From NCBI GenBank assembly GCA_030248215.1, contig JASANG010003947.1, forward strand, positions 2,501 to 66,500: a stretch of 64,000 nucleotides of DNA, read 5' to 3'. The notes under the pieces were generated by a model that ran no database searches, was not told the origin of the DNA, and was given only the letters and a program-made list of their open reading frames with translations. This stretch comes from Enoplolaimus lenunculus (lineage: Eukaryota; Nematoda; Enoplea; Enoplida; Thoracostomopsidae). Shown piece by piece: positions 26,001 to 36,928 of the stretch (positions within the stretch are counted from its first letter, which is position 1; the number at the start of each line of letters is the position of its first letter). The position numbers and the translations under genes were made by a program.

Positions 26001-29000
26001 AATAACGTCAAAAATTAGCGTTAGTAACACGTTCAAAACACAGTGTGTTGTAGCAAATTTTAGTATTAACTATAAGTTTTGACCTTAACCGCATATCAAA
26101 ACCGGTGCCATTCTCGCTATGATTTAATTAAATATGCCAAACATATTTCTAACGTTAGCGCCAGCCCGTTTACCTTCTGGTAATTTTCTAACGCTGAGCA
26201 AAATTGGTCGAGAATGTCGTTATCGGTCATTAAAGTTGCTGCAGGAGCCGGGCCACCCGTTGTCCCCACCGCTGCAATAAGAGCTTGAGTAGCCTTGGCG
26301 TCAAGCGATGAATTTCGCGCGTGATAATTTTTGCTGATTCCTTTGCCCAGTCTTGAAGTTGATAACGATAAATGGTCGTTGTTTACAGCATCACGTGCAC
26401 TATTTGCATAAGCTAAAATAATGAGCGATATTCTCAGCAATTTTTAGCTCGTATTACCAGTTAGCAACAGGTTTTCGATTAAGCAAACTGCCGCATGAGC
26501 TGTTGTCTACCTTAACATGAAGAAAGTATGTTAATTCAAGGGCAACGTTCGTGCTAAATTTCTAAATCCATTGTTCACTGACTCTTAAGTTACAAGATCT
26601 ATTACCAGTGCCGTGCACATATGAGATCGGTGGCAATAATATCAATGCTACTTCGCCAAACGTAGCCATAGAAACTTTCAATCTTCAGCTCCGCCAACAC
26701 TCGACAAATTAAAATAATGGTTCACATTTTTCCAAAATCTTGGGCCCATATTGTCACATATACAGCACCTATGCTCCGTTAGTGATAGGTCGTTGAACTC
26801 ATAACTTAAGCAGATGCAGATTTCAAAATTGTTACAGAAGTAGGACAAATCAGATGACACAAATGTGCGACCCTATTAAATTCAAGTATACAAGGTCCAT
26901 CAACAACTGTTAATAGGCGCTATACACATTTGAGAATTATGGCCTATAACAACATTATATAACCATGTTTAATTTCACAACCCACACAGGAACGATACAG
27001 TTTTCGGCAAAGTCAAGGAAACCTAATGTAATGTATGCAAAACCTGTTTGTAGCTACAAAACTTAACACAATATGGAATGCAGCCAAAGTTCCCCCTGTA
27101 TTTAAAGTTGCACCGGTTGACTATAAATGTAAACAGCCTACAGTGCCGACAATTTTCGTTACCACCAGAGCTGTTTTCTTTATCACCATGGCCAAACGTC
27201 GCGACACGCGGCATTGACGATCGTTTGCTGTCGGTGTATCGTGGATGCTGTACCCTCGGCTGTAGCTCATCTGGGTAGCGTGTAACAATTGCGGTGCATG
27301 CAAGTCCTTCGTACGCGGCTAGAATATGTTCTGGTATTCGTAACACCGTAGGTCTTGGAAGCTCTCTACTGTTATTAAATCATATTACCTTTCTGATTCA
27401 AAATTAACACTAACATTCGCAACATTAAACCTGTGTTACAACCGAACAATAGATTGTATATATAAGCAGTATTGTAATGTGTATACCATGTTAGAGTGCT
27501 ATCGTATATCCGGTTCTCGCTCCAACAATTTTGGCTTCTGGTTGCACTCTTTCTATTTCACATGTTTGTATCGAAGAAAATTTATTCCAAGTTTCAAAAT
27601 CTAATTAAGAGTTCAGAAATACGCTCGACACTGTTTTGCGTAAGCTGTATCATATGCCACAAAGCATCCTTCAAAATTAAAAATACCAGAGCCGTAGTAG
27701 CTAAGTATTGCAATTAGTGGAATACGGTTGCATGCAACATAAAAACAATGCTGATACCGATGCCTATTCTTATTTTGAAATTTTACCGATGCCGAACCGA
27801 TGCCGATTCCAACTTTAGTACACCATGCTAAATAAACAGATAGGATACTACATTACGTACATCATTATATGAAGACTTAAACCCTAACCATCATAAACGA
27901 TTATAATTTTAGACGAACGGTTCATTTCAATTAATTTTTTCAAGCAGAAACGCAATAAAGATACCGGTTTCCCTGACCGGACACACTGATATGTGCCCAG
28001 AAATGAAATTAATAGCATTCAAACTAACTGTTACGTGCAAAAAGTATGGGCAAAGAATCGGCAATTTTTTGCAGTGCCGATGCCGATGTTGATACTCACG
28101 AAAACTGCCGATTATTACCGATGCCGATGCCGATTAATCGGCACATCCCTAGCACATCGCAACTCTACTCTGTCATTTACTAATTGAAGAACAACAGCTT
28201 TTTCACTTACCAGCCATCCAAAGCCAATCTCTGATCGGCTTGAGAATGCTAATGGCATCACGATAGGCGTCAAATGCGAGCGCAGGAAGTCCTGCCAGCA
28301 GACAGTAGTCAGCTTGCTGTTTACGCAACCGTCCGACGCAGCGTTTGCGGTATTTACTAAAAATTATATGTACGTAGCCACTTTAAATTCGTTAAAAACA
28401 TTACCAATTCACTACGTTCAAACAGTTCAATCTTGTACTTTTAACTTCACTAGTTTCGTTCCATAATAATATGGTCCGACATGCTAAGGCTTTCGCTGCT
28501 ATTTCCATTTTACAAACTGTCAATATAACAACAAACATCAGGTACCCACGTAAATAATTTAGTACCCACTCAGCACTATTAGTCAATTAAACTTTAGGAC
28601 TGCTACGGCAGGCAATGCTGAAAAAAGTATATTGGCGTTTAGTTATAAAATATAGCTCAACTCCTTTCCAGTAATTTCGCGTCCGTTCTCATTAACTTAA
28701 CAGCGCGCTAAGACTGTACTAAATTTTGCAAACACTTCATTGCGCGTTATAATTTTTCTAGAAAAAAGGTCAGCGTACCCACTATGTTTGTTCTCAAGGC
28801 CAACGTGAAGCTTTTCTTCTTGAGGTGCCCACGGACACACCATTGAGTCAGCTTTCTCAAATGAACGATCAATGCGTTTGCTTTCGACAATCCAAAACAA
28901 TGTTTCCAAGTATTCTCTGAATAATATTAAAATATAGCAAATATTAGCAATAAAATAACACCGAGTGGACACTAGTAAAGTAGTAACCAATGCCAGATTT

Positions 29001-32000
29001 AATTAAAAGCGTACACTTAGTAGGTTGGCACTTTTTTGAATGTAAATAAATTTAATATTTGCTTTATTTCTCGGAATAGTTACCAAATATATCTTTAAAC
29101 ATTTTCGCAGCGAATCATTCACCGTGAGTTTTTAAACACAGATCAAATATACCAGTCGTAGTGGGGCTACATGTATTGAGCGAACCCCGAACACACGTAA
29201 ACAGTTAAGCTAATATGCAAATTAGTTATTAGCTAACTATTCATTTCTTGGCTTTGGAGGTTTGTAAACAATTTATTCAGATTAATCGCACTCAAAAACC
29301 CTAAATAACCCTAATTTGAGAAATAATTTAAAAAAGCCATTATTTAGGCTTATCAATTAAACAAATATGCAAATTAGCTATTAGCTAACTATTCGATAAT
29401 CGGTTTTAGACGTATGTAAACAATTTATTCAGGTTCATCGCACCCAAAAACCTTCAGTAAATCAAAATAATTATTGAAATAATTTAAAAAGTCCTAATTT
29501 TGTCTTGTCATTAACCTAATATGCAAATTAGCTATTAGCTAAGTATTCAATTATCGGTTTTGGAGATTTGTAAAGAATTTATTCCAATTCCTCGCACCTA
29601 AACACCCTTTAGTGCTGAAATTATATTGGTTTTAACCTTAATAATTAGTGAACTATAGTAATAAGTCCTAATTTAGGCTTATAAACTATGCTAATATGCA
29701 AATCATCTATTAGCTAACTGCTCAATTATCGGTTTTAGAGTTTTGTAAACAGTCTATTCAGATTCCTTGCATCCAAAAACCCTTTAATGCTGAAATTAGA
29801 TATGCTTCTAACTGTAAAAATTAGTGAAATAATGTAGACAGTCCTAATTTAGGCTTAATTAATTATGCAAATTAGCCTGTAGTTACTAAACGGCCTAAAA
29901 TTTGAAACCCCAATGCGTCGTCAACACCCCAGGATAATTGACTTTCAAACAAAAAAGTTTATCAAAATCGGTTCAGCCGTTCCTGAGATTCTTTTCGGAC
30001 GGACAGACATCCACCTTTCGACTCAGAGTTCAAAACATAAAACGTTTCGCGGAACTCCGAGCTTCGCTCCCAGTTTCGCTTCGCTCAATAAGATATATAT
30101 GATCGAAACGAGAGGGTATGTTTAATTCATACTGATGTTTTTACCAAAAATGTAACAAACGTAAAATTAATCGGGGGGAGTGAAATCTTGAATGGGGGGC
30201 GGACAAGGGGATCTTAAGTTGTTGGTGGCAACGAAGTAAAATTAATCGGGGGGAATGAAGTCTTGAACGGGGGGTTGACAAGGGGATCTTAAGTTGTTGG
30301 TGGCCTCTGGTGAGTGCCACCCCCACTCCCCCGTAGCGAACCCCCAACTATATGACTAAACAATAATTTTGACTACGCACACCGATACCGGAAGCACAAT
30401 ATAACTCTTTTCTGGCGCAAACCCGAAAATTCTTACCTTAAATACTTCTCAAGTGTACCACCATCGATACCTTCATCCGGCCCACACTCAAAATGCATCG
30501 TAGTCGCTTCAGTACTTGGAATTGACGAATTCAGCTGTCCGGTTGAGGCAAACGTACTATCCACCGCCTGGTGACCACCACTGTTACCAAACGCTAACCT
30601 TGCTTTGGGTGTTTTCGTCTCGTTTGAGTCAAACACTGTTGTTGATGCTTTATTATTACTATAACTAGTAGGGGTATTCCCGCCCAAATTAGACACTAAT
30701 TTCGGACCATTTTGTAACATTGATTTGCCAACTGGGGGCCCTCTCGTTACAGCGTTCCCAGCGGATGCTAGCTGTTCAACCGACAAAATATACGGATTAG
30801 GACCGCCACCATTTCCGGTAGTTTTACGCTTCGATGATGGCTTACGATCGCTTGATTTCCTCCCAGATCCCGGTTTGTTCGTCGAAACTGATGGCATATT
30901 TGCAAGCGAACTCATATTATCAGGAACGGTTTGAACTCGTGGTGGAGGTTTTGCTGATTGCGTTGATAACACGGCGTGACTGGGCGCACCGGTTACACCG
31001 ATACCAAACATTGACTGTCTACGGCCGGGTTCAGTTACGCTACAAAATCAAATGCGCAAAGGAGTTAAATTATCTACAAAAATACTTTTTTAACTCAGCA
31101 TCGAGCAATGTTTTTTATTTGAGTTATACAATCATCATACAAAAACAAACGTAAAAATTATTGTTAAAAAACAAAACCAAGGGCTGTAATTAAACTAAAA
31201 AATTTCAAGAAGAACATAACCAACATTCAGTGAAACCAGAATACTATTATAGCGCCAAGCGCGTTACAGTTGTGCGTGGGCATTCAAATCTTACCCTAGT
31301 TCCTCTTGTCGGCCATCAGGGTGCACACCGAACACAAAGCATCTGCCATCATATAGCGTTGTCGCATACCTCCGCCACGATTCGCGATACTTTGTTTCGA
31401 TGTCTGCCAAACTAATTGTGGTCGAAAAATTGGACGCAGAAGCAGGGTCTTTTTCGCTTTCTCTCACCGGCGCCGAAGTTTGGGTGGTATCCCGTTTTGC
31501 CCCTTCCACAGATGGAATCTGATCTGCGGAAACTCCATTGGTTTTTGTAGGAAAGGAATTTGCCTTTTGTTTTCGATCCGGACAATGCTGTTTATTCAAA
31601 GCTTCTTTCGGCAATTGCTGTACTCTAGGTTGGTGTAGCACTTCAGATACAACAGATGATTCTGGCGACTTCAACGTGTGCCTTGCAATAACAAGATCGT
31701 CGCCATCAGCAACCGCGCTGTTTCTCAAATTTTCACTTGATTGAGTGCGGTTGTCGTCTCCAATTTTGCGGTCTAGTCCCAAAATGGAGACAGTAGAATT
31801 TGAAATGTCGTTGTCCATGAAACGAGTGTGCTTTTCCCCACGATATGAACCGGTGTCTTCTTGGCTCGACAGACTACCTGACTCATGCTTACGGTCCAAG
31901 CATTCCGAAGATTTAGACGTTGATTCTTTCCTAGAAACTTGTGCTCCAACTTCCGGTATCCTGGGCACAATTGAACTTCGATGAGCCGTCGATCCAGTTG

Positions 32001-34655
32001 AAACCCAATCAATTCCTAGCGTATCCGAGGCAATCGATAATTCATCGCTTTCGCTCCGCAGCTTGCTTGTCTCACTTACTGTCAGATTCACTGCTCCGAT
32101 ATCTACTCTAGCTATTTCGCCACATGCTCCAGGGCTTGGCGCAGTTAGAACAATTCCAGAATCGCCAGAAAGACTACTTTTTCGATCTAACGACACGTCT
32201 CCACTATCATCATCTGATCTGCCAACAGTTCGTCGTTTCACATTACTATCCTTTGAACAAGTAATGTCGTTAACTCTACAATTACCATCATCTTCATAAT
32301 TTAGCGGCTGCGTAAAACTGTCCACATTCTCAGCGCCATAATCCTCGTTTACTGATTCTACCGCCGCAGAAATTGTCAACCTACGCTCACTAGCGACTAT
32401 CAGTTGTTCAGCCTTGCTACCTACGGCATGGAATGGGTCTTCAGCGAAACCATTAGGTATTTCATCACCAGTATGATTCGCAATTGAAAGGTCTTCTATG
32501 CCTGCTAATTCGGATACATCCTGAGAATAAAATCTCATGCGCGGCTGAGGAACTTCTAACCGACATACATCGTTAGCGGTTTTATTTGCAACCGGTGTAT
32601 CACTGACGAGATTGCCGTTTTCATTGCTGCTAGCCACAGTAGCACCGCTGTTCGACACAATTCCAACAAACACAAGGCCTAACAGCCGTCGGTGAATCTA
32701 AAACCAACAAACTATTTCTCATAGCAAACATGAATACGGATACTGACTTAACGAACACCGTGAAACCAATTATTGTTTGCTTTCAATCAAAATGTAAACC
32801 ATTTTAGTGTTCTTGTGAACACTAAAATGGAATAAGAATCGGATCTTTATACCGGAATCGCAAACAGCTAGAACATGAAATTTACACAACTAACCATATA
32901 TAACTGTTACGTATGCACCATTGCAGTTATATTTGTTTCATAGTATTCTTTTCTGTGCTGCTTATGTTTTACAAAAAGTTCGTGGTGTCACACACGCGTT
33001 GTTAATAATTCAATTACAGAACCGTTATTGTTACATAACAAAACAGCCAGCGACTGATTTTTTGTTACCCTTATACGTACTACTAGACTCTTAAAAATTT
33101 TAAAGATGGCGAAAATTTGTTTCGCGCGAAATACAACCCATGTTGGTTTGGGATGCATTTGTTTAAATAACTTAGTCTCCCTGTAAGTTAATTTGCCTTA
33201 GCAAACTGCCATCCAAATAATGTAAGCTCTAAAGATAACTAAATTTGCTTATAACCGCCCGAACGTCACAGAACGATAAGATTTTTAGTACCCTTAAATG
33301 AAACTGATATTTTTTAACCCGACCCATTATACATACGTACCTGCTTCTGGAATCGAGATCGAAAAATAGTTTTGAATCTGAATTTCTTTTCGACCGTTTA
33401 ACAAGGCAACGAAATTCCAACATCTTCCGTTATAATCATCAAAACAAAAAATTAGTAATCCTCTCAAGTCTTACATACCTGTATGTCACCCCATTGGTTC
33501 CATTCTAACGGATAGTCGCCAGGCACATATTTGATGTGTACCAAACGAGGCGGTAAGCCGCTATCCTGTGCAATTGATAATGTGCTCACACGCCGAATAC
33601 ATTCATAAATTCTCGCCTGGGCTTCAACTGAATTCGCATCTCCAAGAATACGAAGCAAAACCTAAAAACGAATTTATTTGTAAGTAGACATCATTTTTTT
33701 CAAATTTAAACGTTTTACGCTATGTTTGAAACAATTATCTGCGCACTTTCAATGCAGACCAGAACACTGATATATTAGTTTTAAACAACAATCAGCCAGC
33801 CCCAAACTTTGAAGCTTAATCGAAGGCGGGCATTTTCTGATTGTTAAGGAATGACGGTAACTTGAGGGCTAGGATAAAAGATGCAACATAAATATGTTTT
33901 AGAAAATTTGACTGAAACTGCGAAAAACTTTAACCAATCCAAATTTTTCGAAGTCATGGCTAAAGAATTGCATAAAAATAAAACAATAACTAAAAATTTC
34001 GCTGAAAATCTTAAACGGTTACGCTTGCTTTTAATTATGCAACGTAACAGAAACTGAACTTCCATCGAACCCGGCTAATTGGTATATAATACGAAAAGCG
34101 GTTTCACGAAACCAAAACGGTCTACTTTAAAATACGTAGTTTTGAGTACACTTACATAACAACTTTTAAAAAGCTCTTGGTGCACTCTATTTGCACATGC
34201 AAAAACACGTTAGACCACTCAAGCACAATTCACAAATGTTGTTAACAGTACTACGCTTACAAGTGATCGAAATAACGGAAACGGAAATTGAAGTATAAAA
34301 ATTTTAAATAGCTTTTATTTTCTAGCCAACACAATTGAGACGTGCAAATATTCACTGGGCTTTCTAAAATTTTGAAGACAAAATGGCGGATGCATTGAAA
34401 TGTTTAAGATTATGAATGAATTTCGTAATTTTTGTTTTGTTTCAGTTCAAACAATTGCAGCACATTACGTGATTTATAACTAATTTTGAGCGCAAAAATA
34501 ACAGAATTTCCAACAAACGGATATCCAGTTACACGCTGCTCGCTAAGTGCTAACGAAAATATATTTTGTGACACTTTCAGCAACAATTCCTTTAAATGGA
34601 GGCTTACTAAAATATGACAATGATCACTGGGCGATGGAACCGCTTCAAGATACAT
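11004..34655 (-). CDS. TRAPPC9: Trafficking protein particle complex subunit 9 (28 coding exons)
   Basis: TRAPPC9 (yeast Trs120) is a TRAPPII subunit that helps activate Rab GTPases at the Golgi; the mammalian protein is also called NIBP. Exons: 34608-34655, 33479-33661, 31295-32697, 30437-31039, 28779-28916, 28211-28356, 27163-27318, 26174-26412, 25928-25996, 25498-25587, 24702-25028, 24149-24218, 22400-22493, 21765-22007, 21237-21418, 20243-20325, 19442-19565, 18634-19000, 18094-18221, 17696-17860, 15914-15981, 14339-14550, 13755-13865, 13362-13527, 13012-13095, 12648-12753, 11905-12104, 11004-11615. All join in phase to 2,138 residues. Landmarks shared with the human protein are EWNQWGDIQ, YATTLYDGRCFVFG, LFWIVESKRIDRS, YRKRCVGRLRK, NRLPLKPSESH, VVFKYSGG and LMLDIENSTDELIEV. 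The start ATG at 34655 follows an in-frame stop and gives MYLEAVPSPSDHCHIL, matching the family's N-terminal strand. The junction between exons 25 and 26 (13012/12753) is the least certain. Human TRAPPC9 has about 1,150-1,250 residues; the excess sits mainly in exons 3 and 4. Confidence 0.93.
14594..15637. mobile_element. hAT-like non-autonomous element (copy 2), TRAPPC9 intron 21
   Basis: The ends are AAGGGTTGTTGG at the left and AACAACCCTG at the right. CTAAATAC occurs directly on both sides (14586-14593 and 15638-15645), a clean 8-bp duplication as expected for hAT elements. Inside each end are GGAAAAAATT/AATTTTTTCC runs. It is about 1 kb with no transposase frame. It lies between exons 22 and 21. 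Confidence 0.85.
16570..16902. mobile_element. MITE with AGAGATGYCCC-type ends, TRAPPC9 intron 20
   Basis: The left end AGAGTTGTCCCGGGGCCG and right end CCCGGGGCATTTCT are imperfect inverses. They match the ends of the element at 50367-50750. The interior shares blocks with 48370-48930. It is non-coding. Confidence 0.65.
16903..17695. other. Rest of TRAPPC9 intron 20
   Basis: This AT-rich intron DNA shows nothing recognisable. The intron as a whole (15982-17695) is among the largest in the gene, mostly because of the MITE at 16570. Confidence 0.5.
20540..20834. mobile_element. MITE fragment, ATGTGCCGATTAATCGG family, TRAPPC9 intron 15
   Basis: The right edge reads GCCGATTAATCGGCACATCC, and the interior matches the fuller copy at 27735-28151 over about 250 bp (shared blocks such as CGGTACATTTCAATTAATTTTTTCAA). 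The left end is lost. Just before it, 20455-20515 holds a GC-rich stretch with GGGTTCAACCC, which resembles a tRNA B-box and may be a SINE remnant. Confidence 0.65.
22819..23229. mobile_element. hAT-like MITE, CAGGGTGCAA ends, TRAPPC9 intron 12
   Basis: The left end CAGGGTGCAAAGCGGAT and right end ATTCCGATTGCACCCTG are inverted. The flanks CTACCTAG and CTACCTGC agree at 6 of 8 positions, as expected for a worn hAT target duplication. Both ends carry CGGAATCGGAA runs. No coding sequence is present. Confidence 0.8.
23230..24148. other. Rest of TRAPPC9 intron 12
   Basis: This is AT-rich intron DNA without recognised exon or repeat. Open frames here lack splice signals and family resemblance. 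Confidence 0.5.
27735..28151. mobile_element. MITE, ATGTGCCGATTAATCGG family, TRAPPC9 intron 6
   Basis: The right end is GCCGATTAATCGGCACATCCCTA. CCGATGCCGA motifs crowd both sides in inverted order. The left end is worn (TGCTGATACCGATGCC). It shares its interior with the fragment at 20540-20834. It ends only about 60 bp before exon 6. Confidence 0.75.
29150..30092. repeat. Composite repeat with internal 150-175-bp units, TRAPPC9 intron 4
   Basis: It opens with CAGTCGTAGTGGGGCTACATG and closes with a GCTTCGCTC-rich end. Between them are about five units sharing AATATGCAAATTAGCTATTAG, starting near 29212, 29364, 29518, 29693 and 29863, so the spacing drifts from 152 to 175 bp. The 3' part has ATCGGTTCAGCCGTTCCTGAG followed by GGACGGACAGAC. 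A shorter copy with the same two ends lies at 42303-42850. The class is unknown. Confidence 0.75.
30161..30345. repeat. G-rich 75-bp direct repeat with C-rich flank
   Basis: Two units of 75 bp begin at 30161 and 30236, each with a GGGGGG run, a second G-run and AAGGGGATCTTAAGTTGTTGG. They are followed at about 30319-30345 by CCACCCCCACTCCCCCG. The G-runs lie on the plus strand, opposite to TRAPPC9 transcription, in the intron just before exon 4. Confidence 0.75.
30437..32697 (-). other. TRAPPC9: TRAPPC9 exons 3-4: low-complexity insertion in the N-terminal domain
   Basis: Exon 3 (31295-32697) opens with IHRRLLGLVFVGI, which in human TRAPPC9 lies about 30 residues before the YGSTLYDSRLFVFG strand. 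Here about 420 residues rich in Ser, Asp, Glu and Asn lie between the two, and the exon then returns to YATTLYDGRCFVFG. Exon 4 (30437-31039) is almost wholly Ser/Pro/Gly/Asn-rich with basic runs (GRKSSDRKPSSKRK) and ends in LEKYLR, which leads into the conserved EYLETLFWIVESKR of exon 5. Both exons stay open throughout and keep splice phase, so they look translated. No known domain is seen; the segments look disordered. Confidence 0.85.
34260..34538. mobile_element. hAT-like MITE, TRAPPC9 intron 1
   Basis: The right end, read on the minus strand, is CAGCGTGTAACTGGATATCC, and the left part holds AACGGAAACGGAAATTG. It is of the same type as 9273-9631. It lies about 70 bp downstream of the first coding exon. 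Confidence 0.6.
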
Positions 34656-35194
34656 TCCTGTATCAAACTTGAAGACAAATATACGATCGTCTGCAGTTTT
34701 CGACTCTGATCAAATAAAATATGTATTATCAACCAACGCTTCTCGAAATCATGCCTAGTTACAAACCGACAACAAATGCACAGATGATGTTAAAATTAGC
34801 ATGTTATTGTTAATTAAAATAGCACTCCATTCGTAATCAAAATAAGTATCTAAAATAAACAAATTGTTTTAATTTTGAAACAATGTGAAAGAAACTGATA
34901 CAAACGAAGGAATACATTTATATTATGTGACAATGTATTTTTGAGGAAAAGTTGCGGCGCGAAAATGTTTCGAATTTGAAACATCGTTTTCCAAGAGAAA
35001 ATTTATATTCTTACTCTCGATACTGTATTGACCTCGTGTAATAAAGACTAAAGATTTGTCTTGAAATCATTTTACGTCTACGCAGCGTTTATATCAAGAA
35101 ATATCTTTAGTACCTGTAAAGCCTTGGCAGTTTTTGCGGTTTTGACAAGCACAAATCAAGCAGCGTAGGCAATATCTCAAATATTATAACTGTA

Positions 35195-35627
35195 TTGACC
35201 TGAATAAGATGGAGGGTAATAAGAGGGGGTCCCCATTTTGAGTCCGAATCAATACGAGTCTGTATCCCTAATAAGAGTCCGTAAGCGGATAGAGTCCCTA
35301 AACCCTAATTAGAGTCCATAAATGTCAATTAACCCTAATTGTAGCGCATAAATGACTCCAGGACCAAATAATTTGAGTTCGAAACTCTGAAGCATAGTTA
35401 AATTTTGAAAGTACATTTTAAGTGTAACCTTGTATTATCGCTCAAGCTATTGACACAAGACAAACCAACGTTTAATTCAACGAATAATTGCAGTACCGGA
35501 TATATATCAGTAACGAATGGCGGGGAAGCTTGGGTTAAAAATAAATAACAGTCCGTAACCGAATAACAAGGGGGTTACCCTTTGGAGAGGCCAAATAAAT
35601 ATCAGTCCTCCCTCTTATTCGGGTCAC
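35195..35627. mobile_element. MITE, Tc1/mariner-like ends (copy C)
   Basis: The left end is TTGACCTGAATAAGATGG, the right end CCTCTTATTCGGGTCAC, with TA on both sides. At 433 bp it is nearly co-linear with copy A at 6298, including the GAGTCCGTAAGCGGATAGAG block. No transposase is encoded. Confidence 0.85.
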
Positions 35628-36052
35628 TATGCTAATTGACGATCCTAAAAACATCCGCTGCGTATCATTCTAAATGGTTTTTCGCACATTAATTTTTAGC
35701 GGCAGCTCCGGGATAATCAAACAAAAAATATTCATATGTGAAGTGGTTATGTAGCGTCATAGAGCTGTCCCAGCAGTTAAACGCTCAAATCCATTCATGA
35801 ATATTCAGATGAATGAAACACTAAAACGGAAACATTTATTTACCCAAAAATGTAAAAGTTATTATACAACTGTGCAAAACACAAAAATGCAGCATTGAAG
35901 TATAGAGTGGTAGAACGCTGTTCAGAAAGCAAACATAGATGCTTTCCTCGCTTATGAATAGGTTTAATACAAGGAATGCATAACCGAAAAGAACCTGCGC
36001 TGACTATATAGTTTTTAAATAAAGTTGAAAATTAAATTTATGCTAGACGTTC

Positions 36053-36232
36053 GGGCCAATGCAAAGAACAGGGGTGGTACAGTATTATAAGCATATTTCT
36101 AAGCCTAAGCCTAAAGCGTAACAATGAGCATATTCCTAAGCCTAAGCCAAGCAAAAACATTTGTCTAAAGCTTAAGCTTACTCTTTTCCAGTCCCACAGA
36201 AAAACGTTCCGCCTATGATCTTTACATGGCTG
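36053..36232. mobile_element. Foldback MITE, inverted relative to 7505
   Basis: The ends are GGCCAATGCAAAGAACAGGGG at the left and CCTATGATCTTTACATGGC at the right. The interior has TAAGCCTAAGCC repeats and AAGCTTAAGCTT. It is the same family as 7505-7657 and 59619-59805 but inserted in the opposite orientation. Confidence 0.75.
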
Positions 36233-36928
36233 AAGTTCGTAGTGAAATTAGTAAAAATCGTATGCCGAACATATTAATATAAACGGACAATCATGCATCA
36301 TGAAGCAGCTTGGCAATTAGAAAAAACATTAGTAAGCCAGTTTAAAAATGCAAACCGAAAACTTAATACCAAAATATGAAACAAAAAACATTGCAACACT
36401 GTCGCATAGACTCCGAACTCAACAATCAAATAGCCGTGGCTTACAAGAACACCCAAATCTGATCACTTGCTTAAAGTACGTTTTAGATGTACTTTACAAC
36501 TTCGTGGTAATTCTCCAGTACAAGTAATTTCAAGCTACTAGCTATCGCAGTAACCACCTTTCAAATATATAATGAAATGCTGAACACTGTGTCAAAGAGT
36601 TACAAGTGAAGACAATAGCACTTTTTCACCATCGTTAATCTGGTATGCTTAACGGCATGCACACTATGCTTGAAAATCTAAGGTGGATTTCAAATAAACT
36701 GTCAATAATTTTATGTACATAATCAATTGTTATACAAAAGCATTGCTTTTTAAACATCCTGAAAATTTAAATGTCATGTCGCGATCAATGATCTTAACAA
36801 AAAAATTAAAAAAAGCAATCAAAAATATACCAGAGATTCCGATCAAACTAGTAACCTTGCCCGAAACGCATAAGTTGTAATACTAAACTATTGTCCAGCA
36901 CAGCAGCGCTACACACCAGTCGCCATTT

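Larger units (their letters stand above)
34656..36928. other. Spacer between KIAA0319-type gene and TRAPPC9
   Basis: About 2.3 kb lie between the KIAA0319-type stop codon and the TRAPPC9 start. TRAPPC9 regulatory DNA would be expected here, but no core promoter motif stands out. It holds MITE copy C (35195-35627) and a foldback MITE (36053-36232). Confidence 0.6.

Noticed and set aside
31538-32299. Plus-strand open frames over TRAPPC9 exon 3
   Set aside because: Shadows of a long biased-composition exon; no resemblance to known proteins.
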